This document shows, one piece after another, positions 26,368 through 37,045 of a stretch of DNA of 64,000 bases. A model generated the notes under the pieces. That model was not told the origin of the DNA, did no database searches, and saw nothing but the letters and a program-made list of their open reading frames with translations. The first letter of the stretch is position 1; every line of letters starts with the position of its first letter. The stretch comes from JAJPKK01 sp963824905 (GTDB lineage Bacteria; Pseudomonadota; Alphaproteobacteria; Rhizobiales; Xanthobacteraceae), in assembly GCA_963824905.1 (NCBI GenBank), contig CAWGRH010000023.1, positions 1-64,000 of the forward strand. The letters are read 5' to 3'. Made by a program: the position numbers and the translations under genes.

Positions 26368-29300
26368 TCACGCGGAGGTTACACGCTCCATCGCAGCATC
26401 GAGCAACAGGCCCGAAAATTCCATTAAGGCCGGGCCCTCGGTCCACACCAAGGCCGCGCGCACGGTCCGGCCGGGATAGATGCGGCCGAGCACGGCGCGA
26501 TAAAGCGCAAGCTGCTCGACATAGGCGGGCGGGGCTTTCTCGGGGGTCGCCGGCACGACCTGGTTGGTCTTGTAGTCGGCGATCAGCACGGCACCCGGAG
26601 TGATGACCAGGCGGTCGATCTGGCCCGACACCAGGATGTCCGGCCGGCCGGTGCGGGCGAGCCGCCCCACGATCGGCACCTCGGCCCGGCTGCCCGGCGC
26701 GAACAACGCGGCGAAGCGGGCATCGTCGAGGATGCCGAGCACCGCAGCGACGAGGCGATGCCGCTCGTCAGCCGCGAGTGCGGCCGTTGCCTGCTCGTCG
26801 CTCCTGAAGGCGCCCCCTGCCCGCTCGATGTACCGGGCTGCCGCCGCGCGCCGGCCCATGGGCAAAATCTCGGGCAGAGACTGCAAGAGCCGGTGCACCA
26901 GCCGTCCGCGCTCGAGCGCGCGGCGCGCGTCTTGCCCGGCGGTGGCGTGACGGTGCGGCGCGACGGATTCCTCATAAGCCGTCGAGGGCGTCAGCGTCAC
27001 CGTGCGCGCGGGCTCGGACGAGACCGGCGCGGCGAGCCATGCCGGAATGACATGCGGTGTGCCGCGCGCGGGGGGCTTCTCGGCCGCGGCATCATCGTGG
27101 TCCGGCACGATGCAATACCGCCCGATCCACGCATCGCCCTCGCCGGTTTCCATAAAGTCCGAGCTGGCGGCAAGGCCGTTGATGACGAGATCGTACCAGC
27201 AACCCTCCGGCCGCTTTTTGGGGCCCTGATAGCCGCAGACGATCAGCCGCTCGGCGGCGCGCGTCATCGCCACATAGAGCAGCCGGCGGTGCTCGTTCTC
27301 CGCCTCCTGCCGCGCCAGCGTGCGCGCCGCAGTGACCGCGGTGACGTCGTCGTCCTTGCGGCCGGGCCAGACGACGCAGGGCGGAGCACCCGGCGCCGCC
27401 CGTGCCTGCGGCACGGTCAGGAGTGGCGCAGGTCCGGGAGGTCCGGCCGGGGGCGTCGTGGTGTCTGCGAGGATCACCACCGGCGCCTCCAGACCCTTGG
27501 CGCCATGCACCGTCATCACCCGGACTTCGTCGCGCTCGATCTCCATGTCGCGCTTGACCACGGCCTGGGCGGCCCGCAGCCACGCGAGAAAGCCCTGTAG
27601 CGAGGGCGGCTCCTGCCGCTCATAGGCGAGGGCGAGTTCGAGGAACTCCTCGAGCACGTCCGCCGCTTCGACCCCGAGCCGCGCAAAGATGCGGCGGCGC
27701 CCCCCTTCGGGGCCGAGTAACCAGGCGAAAAATGCGAATGGCGTGGTTTCGCGCGCCATTCGCGCGCAGCGGACGAGAAGCGCGTAGGCGGCGCGGAACT
27801 CCTGCCGTTCCTCGACGCGCGCGGCGAGCGTATCGCGCAGGCTTGCGGTCCGGTTCCAGGCGAGCGCAAACAGGAGATCGTCGTCGAAGCCGAACAACGG
27901 GCTCTTGAGGGCCGTTGCAAGCGCGAGATCGTCCTGCGGCAGCAGCAGGGCGTCGGCGAGCGCCATCAGGTCGATGATTGCGATGTGCTCGGTGAGTTCG
28001 AGACGGTCGGCGCCGGCGACCGCAACCCCGGCATTCTTCAAGGCCCGGATGATCGCCTCGAACAACGGACCACGTTGGCGCACCAGGATGAGGACATCGC
28101 CGGGGGTGAGCGGCTCGGCGCGGGTTGCCGACAGGCGTGCCGTCGGCGATCCAGCCGCGCACAGTGCCGGCGATCTTTGCGGCGACCTTCGCCCGCGGAC
28201 TCGATTCCGGCATTGCATCGAACGGCGCATCCCAGGCTTCCATCTCGGCCTTCGGCTCCGGCTCGGTCATCGGCCAGACCTCGACGACGCCCGGCGCTGC
28301 GGCCGGCAGCGCGAGATGGGAGGGCATGCCGGCTTCGTCGCTGGTGATGCTGCAGTGGATCGCGGGCGGTGCGAACACCCTATCGACCGCGCCGAGCACG
28401 TTCGGGCCGGACCGGAACGAATAATCGAACCGCACCTGCCGCCATCCGATCTCGCTGCCGGAAAACACCGTTGCGAAATGGCGCCGCATCTCCTCGTACT
28501 GGCGCGGTGCCGCCCCCTGGAACGAGAAGATCGATTGCTTCTCGTCGCCGACGGCGAACAGGGTGCGGGTGAGAAAGCCACGCGCACCGGCTCCGGCGGC
28601 GAACTCCGACACAAGCTGACGCACGATCCGCCATTGCTTTTCGCTGGTGTCCTGCGCCTCGTCGATCAGGACGTGATCGAGGCCGAGATCGAGTTTGTAA
28701 TGCACCCAGCTTGGATTGACCTCGTCGAGCATGGCGCCGGCCTTGTCGATGAGGTCTTCATAGTCGAGAAGGCCGCGGCGATCCTTGTCGGCGCCGTAGC
28801 GGGCGATCACCTCGCGGGCGAGCGTGACCAGCGCCGCGGTACGGTCGCGGCAGATGACGGCGCGGCGGCGTGCGACCAGCGCCTTGAGACGCGCCTTCTC
28901 GGCGTCCAACCGTGTCTCGAGAGACGGATACTGCCTCGCGAGCGACCCGGTGATAATCGCCGCTCGCGGCTCGCCCTTTTCGGTGAAGAACACGTCGAGA
29001 TACGCGTCCGGCCGGGACGCATCGCTCGCAGCAATCGCTTCGTTGAGGCGCGCGGTCTGCTCCTTGTCCCTCTTGCTTCCCTCGCGGAAGGTCGCCGCAA
29101 CCGCGGCCCATTCCGAAGACGGCAGATGCGGCCCATCGATGATCTCTTTGTGAATCAAGGGGAGATCGTCCGAAGGATCGATGCCGAGCACCCGAGAGAG
29201 CTGCGCCATCGCCTGCTCCAAGCTCCCGGCGGCTTCGAGCCATCGCGTGATCGTCTCGCGCTTGCCGATGGCTTCCTGCAGCTTGGCGCGTACGGTCGAA

Positions 29301-29884
29301 TCGGCGGCGCTGGTCACGGCATGCCGCAGGGCCCGGCCGAGCGCGCCGTCCGGGTCACCGGCGGCCCGGAGCAGGACCGCCATGATGGCACGTTCGAACA
29401 TCTCCTTCTGAGTGTGGTCGTCGAGCACCGTAAAGCGGGCTGCAACATTGGCCTCGAACGGAAACTGCTGCAGCAGCCGGGTGCAGAAGGCGTGGATCGT
29501 CTGCACCTTGAGACCGCCCGGCGTCTCGAGCGCGGCGGCGAATAGCGCGCGCGCCCGCGCGCGCTTGCCGGCATCGACACCGTGGACACCGATCTCGGCA
29601 AGCGCAGCATCGAGTTCGGCATCATCGAGCGCGATCCAGCTGCGCAATCGATCGAAGACGCGCACGGCCATGTTGGCGGCCGCTGCCTTGGTGAAGGTGA
29701 TGCAGAGGATGCGCGACGGATCGACCCCTCCCGGCGCACCGTCGAGCATGAGACGAATGACGCGCTGGGCGAGAACATGCGTCTTGCCCGAGCCGGCATT
29801 GGCGGCGACGAACACCGAGCACATCGGATCGGAGGCTTCCACCTGCCGGCGCCGCACCGCATCGGGAATCGAGCGGGCGCTCAT
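26368..29884 (-). CDS. addA: Double-strand break repair helicase-nuclease subunit AddA, one +1 frameshift as sequenced
   Basis: The repaired protein has about 1171 residues. AddA is the UvrD-type 3'-5' helicase with a C-terminal nuclease that works with AddB to resect DNA ends for recombination. Visible are Walker A (VAANAGSGKTHVLAQRVIRL), motif Ia (ILCITFTKAAAANMA), motif II (HVLIDEAQDTSEKQW), VMTVHGAKGLEAPVVIL, motif VI (LLYVAMTRAAERLIVCGY), and the nuclease motif GAVLIADYKTNQV near the end. An extra G at 28122-28124 (plus strand) breaks the frame; deletion restores GTPVGNRAEPLTPGDVLILV. Its ATG overlaps the addB stop codon (ATGA), so the two are translationally coupled. Confidence 0.93.
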
Positions 29885-32800
29885 GTGTCGAGCTCCTCGA
29901 GTCCGCCGGTGAGCATCCACTCCTTCACACGGGCGAGGTCATCGTAAGTCCCGTAGCGATGGGACCACATCGAAAGCACGAGAGAGCGATACGGCGTCGT
30001 CTCGTCCTCGAAACGGGTGACAAGGCTCGTCAGACGCGCGCGCGCTTTGTCGGCTGCCGCATCGGGGCCGCCACCTTTGATTCCGACGACGGACTGCTCG
30101 CCGGCCGGGTCGCTGCCCTTGAGCCTCACATAGACGAGCTCGGCGAGCAAAGCGTCGCGCTCTCCGATGCCGGCAAATCCACCGCTCCGGAGCATCGCGC
30201 CTTCCAGCGTCAACTGTGGCGAAACTCCGATCGTGACCTGCGTATCGGTGGGAACCTGCCCAGTCTTGAAGTCGAGAATGGCATAGCGACCGTCGGCGAG
30301 CCGCTCGATGCGGTCGGCGCGGCCGGTCAGGCGGAAGGTGCGGTCGCCGCCCAAAGGAATCGTCAGTTCGCCGGCCACTTCGACATGGGCCGCGGCCATG
30401 TTGGCATGCCGCTGGCGCTCGAAATCGGCGAACCATCCGGCGATGCGCTCGTAGCGTGGCCACCAGAACGCCTGCGCCTCAGGGTAATCCTCGAGCGCCG
30501 CGAAGTGCACGCGGCCGATGCGGATAAGCTCACCGAAGGGATCAGCAGGTAGGTGGTCCGCATAACGCTTGGCGAATTCGCCGATCGCGGCATGGATCGC
30601 GGTGCCGCGATCGGCCGCGCCGGGCGGCTCGTCGACGCGGTCGAGCTGCGGCAGCTTGAGGATGTGCTTGGCGTAGATGGTATAGGGATCGCGCAGCCAG
30701 TGCTCGATGTCGGTGACCGAGAGACGCGTCGGGCGCGCCGCGCGCGGTGGCCGCGGCTCCGGACACAGCACCGGCCGCGGCGCCGCCTTGGGCTCGTCGA
30801 GGCTGCGGCCGAACGCACGGTAGCGCTCGCCGCGCGAGACTGCGGCCTGCCACGCGGTATCGCCCGCCACCGCGGCGAGGCGCTGAAGAAATCGCGACGC
30901 CACCGTCGGCGTACCCGCCACCTTGGCGGCGCGGGTGAGAAACACCTCCGCGGCGCCGGTGAGCTGCGCGAAATCGTGTGCGGAAAGGCCGATGCGCCGC
31001 TCCGGCAGATCGAGGCCGAGCGCGTGGCGCATCGGCCTGTTGAGCCAGGGGTCGGCGCGCGGATCGGGCGGCCAGACGCCCTCGACGAGGCCGCCGACGA
31101 CGACACGATCTACATTGGTCAGGCGCGCTTCAAGCGGGCCGTAGATGCGCACGCGGCTTTCGGGCGCGCCGGTCCGGCGCACCACCCGATCGCCGATGAC
31201 GACGCCGAACAGCTCCACATAGTCGGCCGGCTCGACCATGAATGGCTGCGCCTTTTCGGCGATATCGGCAAAGGCCGCATCGAGCGCGGCGCCATCGGTG
31301 CCGGCGAACGCCGCGGGCATCCCCCCGGTATCGAGGCTCGCGGCGACCACCGCCTCGCGGTGGCACGCGGCGAGCGCAGCAAAATCCTGCTCGGCCGATG
31401 ACGCGACGCGCTCAAGCGGCGCCAGCGCTGCGGCGACGCGTTCGAGCAGCAGGCCCGCGCGGTGCAGCACCTCGTCCGAGAGCGCGGCGCGCGGTTCGGC
31501 GCGATGAATGGAGGAAGGCTCGCCGGCGCGAAGCTTCGCGACCTCGAGCCTGAAGGTGGCGAGCGCCTGCCTCAATCCCGCGGAGCCGGCGCGCGGCCGC
31601 GGACCGCGCAGCACGGCCTGCTCGAGGATGGCGACCGCCGGCAGATGGGCGCCGGGTGCTGCGCCGAACCGCGCAAGCGGATGCTTGAGGAGCGCAAGCA
31701 GTTCCACCGGCGCCAGCCGCTCGAGCGCGGCGTTCGCAACCAGACGCGCGAACACCCCGGCCGCGGTCTCCGCGAGCGGGTCGCCGCCGGAATCGTCCGC
31801 CGTGAGGTTCCAGCGTTCGAGCGTGACCAGCACCCGCCGCGCCAGCGCGCGGTCGGGCGTTACCAGCGCCGCGGTGCGCTGCGGCACCTCGAGCGCCTCG
31901 CGCAAGGCGACGGCGATGGCGAGCGCCTCCTCCTCGACGTTGGCAGCTTCGATCACGGTGACGGTGTCCATCGCGCGGGCAAGTACACCTGCCGCGTTCG
32001 CGAGGCTGTGACGCCAGCGATCGGTCGTCGCGGCGGGACGCAGCGCTTCGCTCAGCAGCACCTCGCGTCCGTGCGGCGCGGCAGGCACGAGCGTGACCAC
32101 GTCGCCCCGCGCGACGCCGATGCGCGCGAGAAGGCCGTGCATGGCAAATTGCGGATGGCCGGCGATGGGCGGCGGCCCGGTCGGATCGGGACCGCCGCCG
32201 ATGAGGTCCCACGCAGGATCGTCGAGCTCGGTGTCGAGCCCCGGCAGCACCACGGCGCCGCGCGGAAGGCGCGCGATGGTCGCGAGAAGGCGCGCGGTCG
32301 CAGGCATCGAGCCGGTCGAGCCGGCGGCGATCACCGGCGCACTGGTCGCGGCGAGGCGGTGCGCCTCGGCAGCGATCAGCTTGTCGCGCCGTTCCATCGG
32401 CTCGATCGCGCCGCGTTCGGCGAGGATCGCCGGCCAGTGTTGCCGCGCGATTTGCATGAACTCCAACGTCTTCTGCCAATATTGATCGAGATTGTCCGGC
32501 ACCACGTTGTCGAGGCGCTCCCAGGGCACCTCGCGGGTCGTCATGTCGTCGAGAAGCCGCGCGAGATCATCAGCGAGTGCGAGCACCGCCCCCGGGTGGC
32601 GCATGACGAGGAGCGGCTCGCCGGTCTCCGGCTCCAATCCCTCCGACCGGGACCAAGCATGGACGAGCCGCGCCAGCAGGAAGCGCCGTTGGAGACCGCC
32701 GAGCGCCGGCGGCAGGTCGAGGGCATCCGCGGCGGCGGCGCCACTCGCCATGTCGGCGAACACGAGCTCGTCCTCGTCGATGTCGCCGATCGGCACGATG

Positions 32801-33015
32801 CGCGGCAGCAGCGCCGCCTCGGCCCCGAGCACATCAAGGAAGGCATCGCGGGCGAGCCGGCAGGCACGGCGGGTCGGCAGGAAAATCGTCGTGGCGGCAA
32901 AGGCGAGCGGGTCGGAGGCCGAGAGCCCATCGACGAGCCGGCCGTCCGCCAGCGCGCGCAGCAGCGCCGGCAGGAACGGTGCCGATGGCGGAACGGTGAA
33001 GACGCGCGGCTTCAT
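29881..33015 (-). CDS. addB: Double-strand break repair protein AddB
   Basis: The protein has 1044 residues in an intact frame. AddB is the second subunit of the AddAB end-resection complex. It has a helicase-like N-terminal half with degenerate ATPase motifs (ATTIFLPTRRACRLARDAF, GGLQRRFLLARLVHAWSR) and a C-terminal RecB-type nuclease domain (RLADGRYAILDFKTGQVPTD, with the catalytic D and K). Length matches alphaproteobacterial AddB, which is larger than AddB of many Gram-positives' nuclease-only region. It begins the addB-addA-trxA group. Upstream lies the liv operon on the opposite strand. In related genomes the gene upstream is usually the MurU-like gene, found here at 38716. Confidence 0.95.
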   Translation of the reverse strand: MKPRVFTVPPSAPFLPALLRALADGRLVDGLSASDPLAFAATTIFLPTRRACRLARDAFLDVLGAEAALLPRIVPIGDIDEDELVFADMASGAAAADALDLPPALGGLQRRFLLARLVHAWSRSEGLEPETGEPLLVMRHPGAVLALADDLARLLDDMTTREVPWERLDNVVPDNLDQYWQKTLEFMQIARQHWPAILAERGAIEPMERRDKLIAAEAHRLAATSAPVIAAGSTGSMPATARLLATIARLPRGAVVLPGLDTELDDPAWDLIGGGPDPTGPPPIAGHPQFAMHGLLARIGVARGDVVTLVPAAPHGREVLLSEALRPAATTDRWRHSLANAAGVLARAMDTVTVIEAANVEEEALAIAVALREALEVPQRTAALVTPDRALARRVLVTLERWNLTADDSGGDPLAETAAGVFARLVANAALERLAPVELLALLKHPLARFGAAPGAHLPAVAILEQAVLRGPRPRAGSAGLRQALATFRLEVAKLRAGEPSSIHRAEPRAALSDEVLHRAGLLLERVAAALAPLERVASSAEQDFAALAACHREAVVAASLDTGGMPAAFAGTDGAALDAAFADIAEKAQPFMVEPADYVELFGVVIGDRVVRRTGAPESRVRIYGPLEARLTNVDRVVVGGLVEGVWPPDPRADPWLNRPMRHALGLDLPERRIGLSAHDFAQLTGAAEVFLTRAAKVAGTPTVASRFLQRLAAVAGDTAWQAAVSRGERYRAFGRSLDEPKAAPRPVLCPEPRPPRAARPTRLSVTDIEHWLRDPYTIYAKHILKLPQLDRVDEPPGAADRGTAIHAAIGEFAKRYADHLPADPFGELIRIGRVHFAALEDYPEAQAFWWPRYERIAGWFADFERQRHANMAAAHVEVAGELTIPLGGDRTFRLTGRADRIERLADGRYAILDFKTGQVPTDTQVTIGVSPQLTLEGAMLRSGGFAGIGERDALLAELVYVRLKGSDPAGEQSVVGIKGGGPDAAADKARARLTSLVTRFEDETTPYRSLVLSMWSHRYGTYDDLARVKEWMLTGGLEELDT

Positions 33016-33192
33016 GGGTAGGGTTCGGACGATTCGGTGGCTGGCCTACTCATACGACAGATTTTCACGCCGCTGTCGCGGAAGTCCCGGCATCGCCGCC
33101 TCTTCAATTACCCGACGAAGCTGGTAGCATGATGCCCAAGCCCTTCGCGCGCATTGAAAAATTGACGTGACGATCGATTGGGAGTGGAAGCC

Positions 33193-34350
33193 ATGACCAT
33201 GAACCTGCGCCTGCTCGGTTTGGCATCGGGAGCACTCGCGGCCGTCATCGCGGCGCCGGCGCCCGCCGCAGCCCAGGACAAGGTCATCAAGATCGGCGCC
33301 CTCCTGCCGATGTCGGGGCCGGGCTCCTATTTCGGCGCGCAGGACCGGCAGGGCGTCGACCTCGCCCTCGAGCAGCTCAATCGCGCCGGCATCGGCGGCT
33401 ACAAGCTCGACGTGAAGTACGAGGATTCTGCCTGCAGCCCGCTGCCGGCGACCCAGGCGGCAAAGCGGCTCCTCGAGCAATACAAGCCCGACGTCGTGAT
33501 CGGCGAGGAATGCTCCGATGCGACGCTGGCGATCATGCCGCTGATGGAGCAGGCGAAAGTGCCCTTCGTCAATGCCGGCTCCTCCGCTATCAAGATCACC
33601 GAGCCCGGCAATCCCTGGACCTTCCGCATCATGCCGAACGAGGTGATGCAGGGCGTCGACATCGCGACCAACGCCTATAACCGGCTCAATGCCCGCACCG
33701 CAGTGCTGCTCTACGAAAACACCAATGCCGGGATCGGCAACGCCAAGGTGTTCGGCGACACCTTTACGAAGCTCGGCGGCAAGGTGCTGGCCGACATCGG
33801 CTTCGGGCGCGACATCAACGATTTCACCTCGATCGCCACTCGGGTCGCCGGGCTCGGCAAGATCGACGTGATCCCGACCTATACGCTCGAAGGCCAGGGT
33901 TTGAAGATCACCCAGGCGCTCTCCCAGGCCGGCGTCACCAAGGGCGGCGGCGGGGCGGCGATCCAGCTCGGCACCATCTGGCTGCCGTTCGGCTTCGAGC
34001 AGAAGGCCGGCAAGGCGGCACAGGGCTACATCCGGATCGTGCAGTTCGACCCGACCGATCAGCGCGCCGCCGTGCGCGGCTTCATCGACGCCTTCAAGGC
34101 GAAGTACAACCAGGACCCGACCCACCTCCATGCCCACGCGTACGACCAGATCGCGCTGATCGCCGATGTGGTGAAGCGCGGGGGCAAGGATGCGAAGTCG
34201 ATCCGCGACGGCCTCGCAGAGACCAAGAGCTTCTCCGGCGTCACCGGCAGCGTCGAATTCGACAAGACCAACCAGAACGACAAGATGGACACCATCCACT
34301 ACATGGAGACCCTTCCGGACCTCACGTGGAAAGCGCTGAAATGGAATTGA
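33193..34350 (+). CDS. Branched-chain amino acid-type ABC transporter, periplasmic binding protein
   Basis: The protein has 385 residues with a signal peptide (RLLGLASGALAAVIAAPAPA). It is a peripla_BP_6 / Leu-Ile-Val-binding protein: the mature start KVIKIGALLPMSGPGSYFGA, the ligand loop DVVIGEECSDATLAIMP, and TVLLY-type strands in both lobes are evident. The ATG at 33193 has GGAG upstream and is followed by a second in-frame ATG. It captures the substrate in the periplasm for the two permeases and two ATPases encoded directly downstream. Members of this family bind amino acids, amides, urea or aromatic acids, so the ligand is not established. Confidence 0.9.
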   Translation: MTMNLRLLGLASGALAAVIAAPAPAAAQDKVIKIGALLPMSGPGSYFGAQDRQGVDLALEQLNRAGIGGYKLDVKYEDSACSPLPATQAAKRLLEQYKPDVVIGEECSDATLAIMPLMEQAKVPFVNAGSSAIKITEPGNPWTFRIMPNEVMQGVDIATNAYNRLNARTAVLLYENTNAGIGNAKVFGDTFTKLGGKVLADIGFGRDINDFTSIATRVAGLGKIDVIPTYTLEGQGLKITQALSQAGVTKGGGGAAIQLGTIWLPFGFEQKAGKAAQGYIRIVQFDPTDQRAAVRGFIDAFKAKYNQDPTHLHAHAYDQIALIADVVKRGGKDAKSIRDGLAETKSFSGVTGSVEFDKTNQNDKMDTIHYMETLPDLTWKALKWN

Positions 34351-34363
34351 TCGACCGGTCGCG

Positions 34364-35242
34364 ATGACGATCGTTCTGCAACAGGCGATCAACGGCATCG
34401 TGCTGGGCAACCTCTACGTCCTGGTCGCGCTGGGACTGACGCTCGTCTACGGCGTGCTGGTGCAGATCAATTTCGCCCATGCCGACATCGTGACCATCGG
34501 CGCGTTCTCCGCCTATTTCTTCGTCCACGATTTCGGCGGCACCTACATCGCGAGCATCGCGGTGGCGCTAGCGGTGGGCGGCGCGCTCGGATGGGTGATG
34601 AACGCTGCGATCTTCGCGCCGCTCCAGCACAAGGGCAACGAGCTGTTGCCTCTGATCGCGACCATCGGCGTCTCGATCACGTTGGAAAACGCCCTGCTCG
34701 CCTGGGTCGGCCCGATCCCCTATGCGTTCGAATCGCCCTACAGCAACGAGGTGATCCGCTTCGGGGGCACCTTTATCACCGTCCAGAACGCGCTCATCGT
34801 CGCGGTCTCGGCAGCGACGATCGTGCTGCTCTACGCGTTCCTGAAGTTCACGTTCCTCGGCAAGGCGCTGCGCGCGGTCTCGCAGGACCGCGAGACCGCC
34901 GGCCTGATGGGCATCGATCCCAATCGCATCGTGATGCTCACCTTCGTCATCGCTTCCGCGCTTGCCGGCATGGCGGGCGCCATGCTCGGGCCGGTGCTCG
35001 TGCTCACGCCGTTCGCCGGCACCTCCGTCATCGTCAAGGCGTTCGCAATCGTCATCATTGGCGGCTTCGGCAACGTCGAGGGTACGATCCTCGCCGGCCT
35101 GCTCGTCGGGCTGATCGAGAGCTTCACCACGCAATATCTCGGGCCGGGCATGATCGACATCGTCGTGTTCACGTTGCTCCTCTTGACGCTCGCCGTGCGG
35201 CCGACCGGACTGATCGCCGAGCGGCGCGACGAGAATGTCTAG
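34364..35242 (+). CDS. livH: Branched-chain amino acid-type ABC transporter permease, LivH
   Basis: The protein has 292 residues and is a polytopic inner-membrane protein. It starts LQQAINGIVLGNLYVLVALG and contains LTLVYGVLVQINFAHADIVT near the N-terminus, the standard LivH pattern, and the ATPase-contact loop DRETAGLMGIDPNRIVMLTF. The C-terminal part has IVIIGGFGNVEGTILAGLLV. It starts 13 bp after the binding-protein gene and its stop overlaps the start of livM by 8 bases, so it is part of a tight operon. It forms the channel with LivM. Confidence 0.92.
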   Translation: MTIVLQQAINGIVLGNLYVLVALGLTLVYGVLVQINFAHADIVTIGAFSAYFFVHDFGGTYIASIAVALAVGGALGWVMNAAIFAPLQHKGNELLPLIATIGVSITLENALLAWVGPIPYAFESPYSNEVIRFGGTFITVQNALIVAVSAATIVLLYAFLKFTFLGKALRAVSQDRETAGLMGIDPNRIVMLTFVIASALAGMAGAMLGPVLVLTPFAGTSVIVKAFAIVIIGGFGNVEGTILAGLLVGLIESFTTQYLGPGMIDIVVFTLLLLTLAVRPTGLIAERRDENV

Positions 35243-36251
35243 CGCCGCGCCCTCGGCGCCCTCGCTGCGTCTGCGGCTCTCGAGCCGGCGCCTGGCCTAT
35301 CTCGGTGCCATGCTGGCGATCGCCGTGCTGCCGCTCATCTTTACCGACAGCTATTGGCGGACGAACTTCATCATCTGCGCGCTCAACGTGATGCTCGCGA
35401 TCGGGCTCGATTTCGTGCTCGGATACGCCGGCCAGCTCAATCTTGGACAGTCAGCGTTCTACGGTATCGGCGCCTATGCCTCGACGTTGCTGATCACGCG
35501 GCTCGGCATTCCGTTCTGGATCGCGTTCGTCGGTGCCGTCGCACTCGCCGGCGCCGCGGGCATCGTGCTCTCGCTGTTCGCGATGCGGCTGCGCGGCCAT
35601 TACCTCGCCATCGCATCGCTGGGCTTTGCCGTCATCACCTATCAGGTCCTGCTCAACTGGATCAGTCTCACGCAGGGGCCGCTCGGCATCTATGCGATCC
35701 CGCCGCCGCCGGCGCTTGCTTTGCCGGGTGTAGGGACGGTCGATTTCCACGATCTCGGCAACCTGTTCTACCTTGTTTCAGCATTTGCGCTGCTGAGCTA
35801 TCTGCTGCTCGACCAGCTCATCCGCTCGCCGATCGGCGAGACCCTGACGGCGATCCGCGAGGACGAAGTTTCGGCGGCTTCGCTCGGAATCAACTGCGGC
35901 CTCTGGAAGGTCTTTGCCTTCGGCGTCGGCGCGGCGATCGCCGGCGTCGCCGGCTGCTTCTATGCGAGCTTCGTCGGCACGCTGGTGCCCGACGCGTTCT
36001 TCGTCACCGAATCCTTCACCATTCTCGCCATGGTCGTCGTGGGCGGGATGGGGACGCTGATCGGGCCGGTCTGCGGCGCGGTCCTGCTGACCATCCTGCC
36101 GGAATTCCTGCGCGGCATCGGCGACCTGCGGCTCGTGGTCTACGGCGTCGCAGTGACCTTGGTGGTGCTGTTCATTCCGGGCGGCATCGTCGAGGCGGTG
36201 CGGCTTGGCCGGGAGCGGCTCGCGCACGCGATCGGGCGCCCACGCCGATGA
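35235..36251 (+). CDS. livM: Branched-chain amino acid-type ABC transporter permease, LivM
   Basis: The protein has 338 residues and many membrane segments. Signature parts are NVMLAIGLDFVLGYAGQLNL followed by GQSAFYGIGAYAS, the coupling loop REDEVSAASLGINCGLWKVF, and VVVGGMGTLIGPVCGAVLL. It overlaps livH at its start and livG at its stop (ATGA), which indicates translational coupling. It pairs with LivH to form the transmembrane pore. Confidence 0.92.
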   Translation: MSSAAPSAPSLRLRLSSRRLAYLGAMLAIAVLPLIFTDSYWRTNFIICALNVMLAIGLDFVLGYAGQLNLGQSAFYGIGAYASTLLITRLGIPFWIAFVGAVALAGAAGIVLSLFAMRLRGHYLAIASLGFAVITYQVLLNWISLTQGPLGIYAIPPPPALALPGVGTVDFHDLGNLFYLVSAFALLSYLLLDQLIRSPIGETLTAIREDEVSAASLGINCGLWKVFAFGVGAAIAGVAGCFYASFVGTLVPDAFFVTESFTILAMVVVGGMGTLIGPVCGAVLLTILPEFLRGIGDLRLVVYGVAVTLVVLFIPGGIVEAVRLGRERLAHAIGRPRR

Positions 36252-37045
36252 GCGCCGCCACAGGGACGCCGAATGCGCCGGCCGCGCTGCTCACCGCCGA
36301 GAACCTGCACAAAAGCTTCGGCGGCGTGCATGCGGTGCGCGACATCTCCCTCACCATTCGCGCCAACGCGATCCACGCCGTCATCGGGCCGAACGGCGCC
36401 GGCAAGTCGACCCTGCTCAACCTCTTGAGCGGCGTCTACCGGCCCGACGCCGGTACGATCGGCTTCGACGGCGCCGATCTCACGCATCTCTCCGCCCACC
36501 GGCGCGTCCGTCACGGGATCGCCCGCACGTTCCAAAAAATCCGGCTGTTCCGGCATCTCTCGGTGCTCGAAAACGTCGTTGCCGGGTTTCATCTGCGTCA
36601 CGATATTCCGGCCTGGCAGTATCTCCTGCACGGCGCGGCGTTCCGGCGGGACCGCGACCGCTGCCGAGATGAGGCGATGCGCCTCCTCACCTTCATGGGC
36701 CTCGCGAAGCGCGCGGATTTGATCGCGGGCTCGCTGTCCTATGGCGAGCAGCGCATGCTCGAAATTGCGCGCGCGCTCGCGACAAAACCGCGGCTTCTTC
36801 TTGTCGACGAGCCCGCCGCGGGCCTCAACGCATCGGAAGTCGACATGCTGCTCGAACGCACGTCGGCGCTGCGCGACAACGGCCTCACGTTGTTGATCGT
36901 CGAGCACAACATGGATCTCGTGATGCACCTCGCCGACCGCATCCTGGTGATCGACTACGGGCAATACCTGTTCGAGGGGACCGCGGCCGAGGTCCAGACC
37001 CATGCCGGCGTGATCGACGCCTATCTCGGCGGAGCGACGGCATGA
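36248..37045 (+). CDS. livG: Branched-chain amino acid-type ABC transporter ATPase, LivG
   Basis: The protein has 265 residues. Walker A is IGPNGAGKSTLLNLLSGVYR, the signature is SLSYGEQRMLEIARAL, Walker B is RLLLVDEPAAGLN, and the switch His is in LLIVEHNMDLVM. The insert with ARTFQKIRLFRHLSVLENV is typical of LivG. The ATG at 36248 overlaps the livM stop. It hydrolyses ATP on the cytosolic face together with LivF. Confidence 0.95.
   Translation: MSAATGTPNAPAALLTAENLHKSFGGVHAVRDISLTIRANAIHAVIGPNGAGKSTLLNLLSGVYRPDAGTIGFDGADLTHLSAHRRVRHGIARTFQKIRLFRHLSVLENVVAGFHLRHDIPAWQYLLHGAAFRRDRDRCRDEAMRLLTFMGLAKRADLIAGSLSYGEQRMLEIARALATKPRLLLVDEPAAGLNASEVDMLLERTSALRDNGLTLLIVEHNMDLVMHLADRILVIDYGQYLFEGTAAEVQTHAGVIDAYLGGATA

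Noticed and set aside
27905..29545. Plus-strand open frame of over 500 codons opposite addA
   Set aside because: Arg/Leu/Gly-rich shadow of addA; similar shadows cover addB (31462-33021) and the liv genes.
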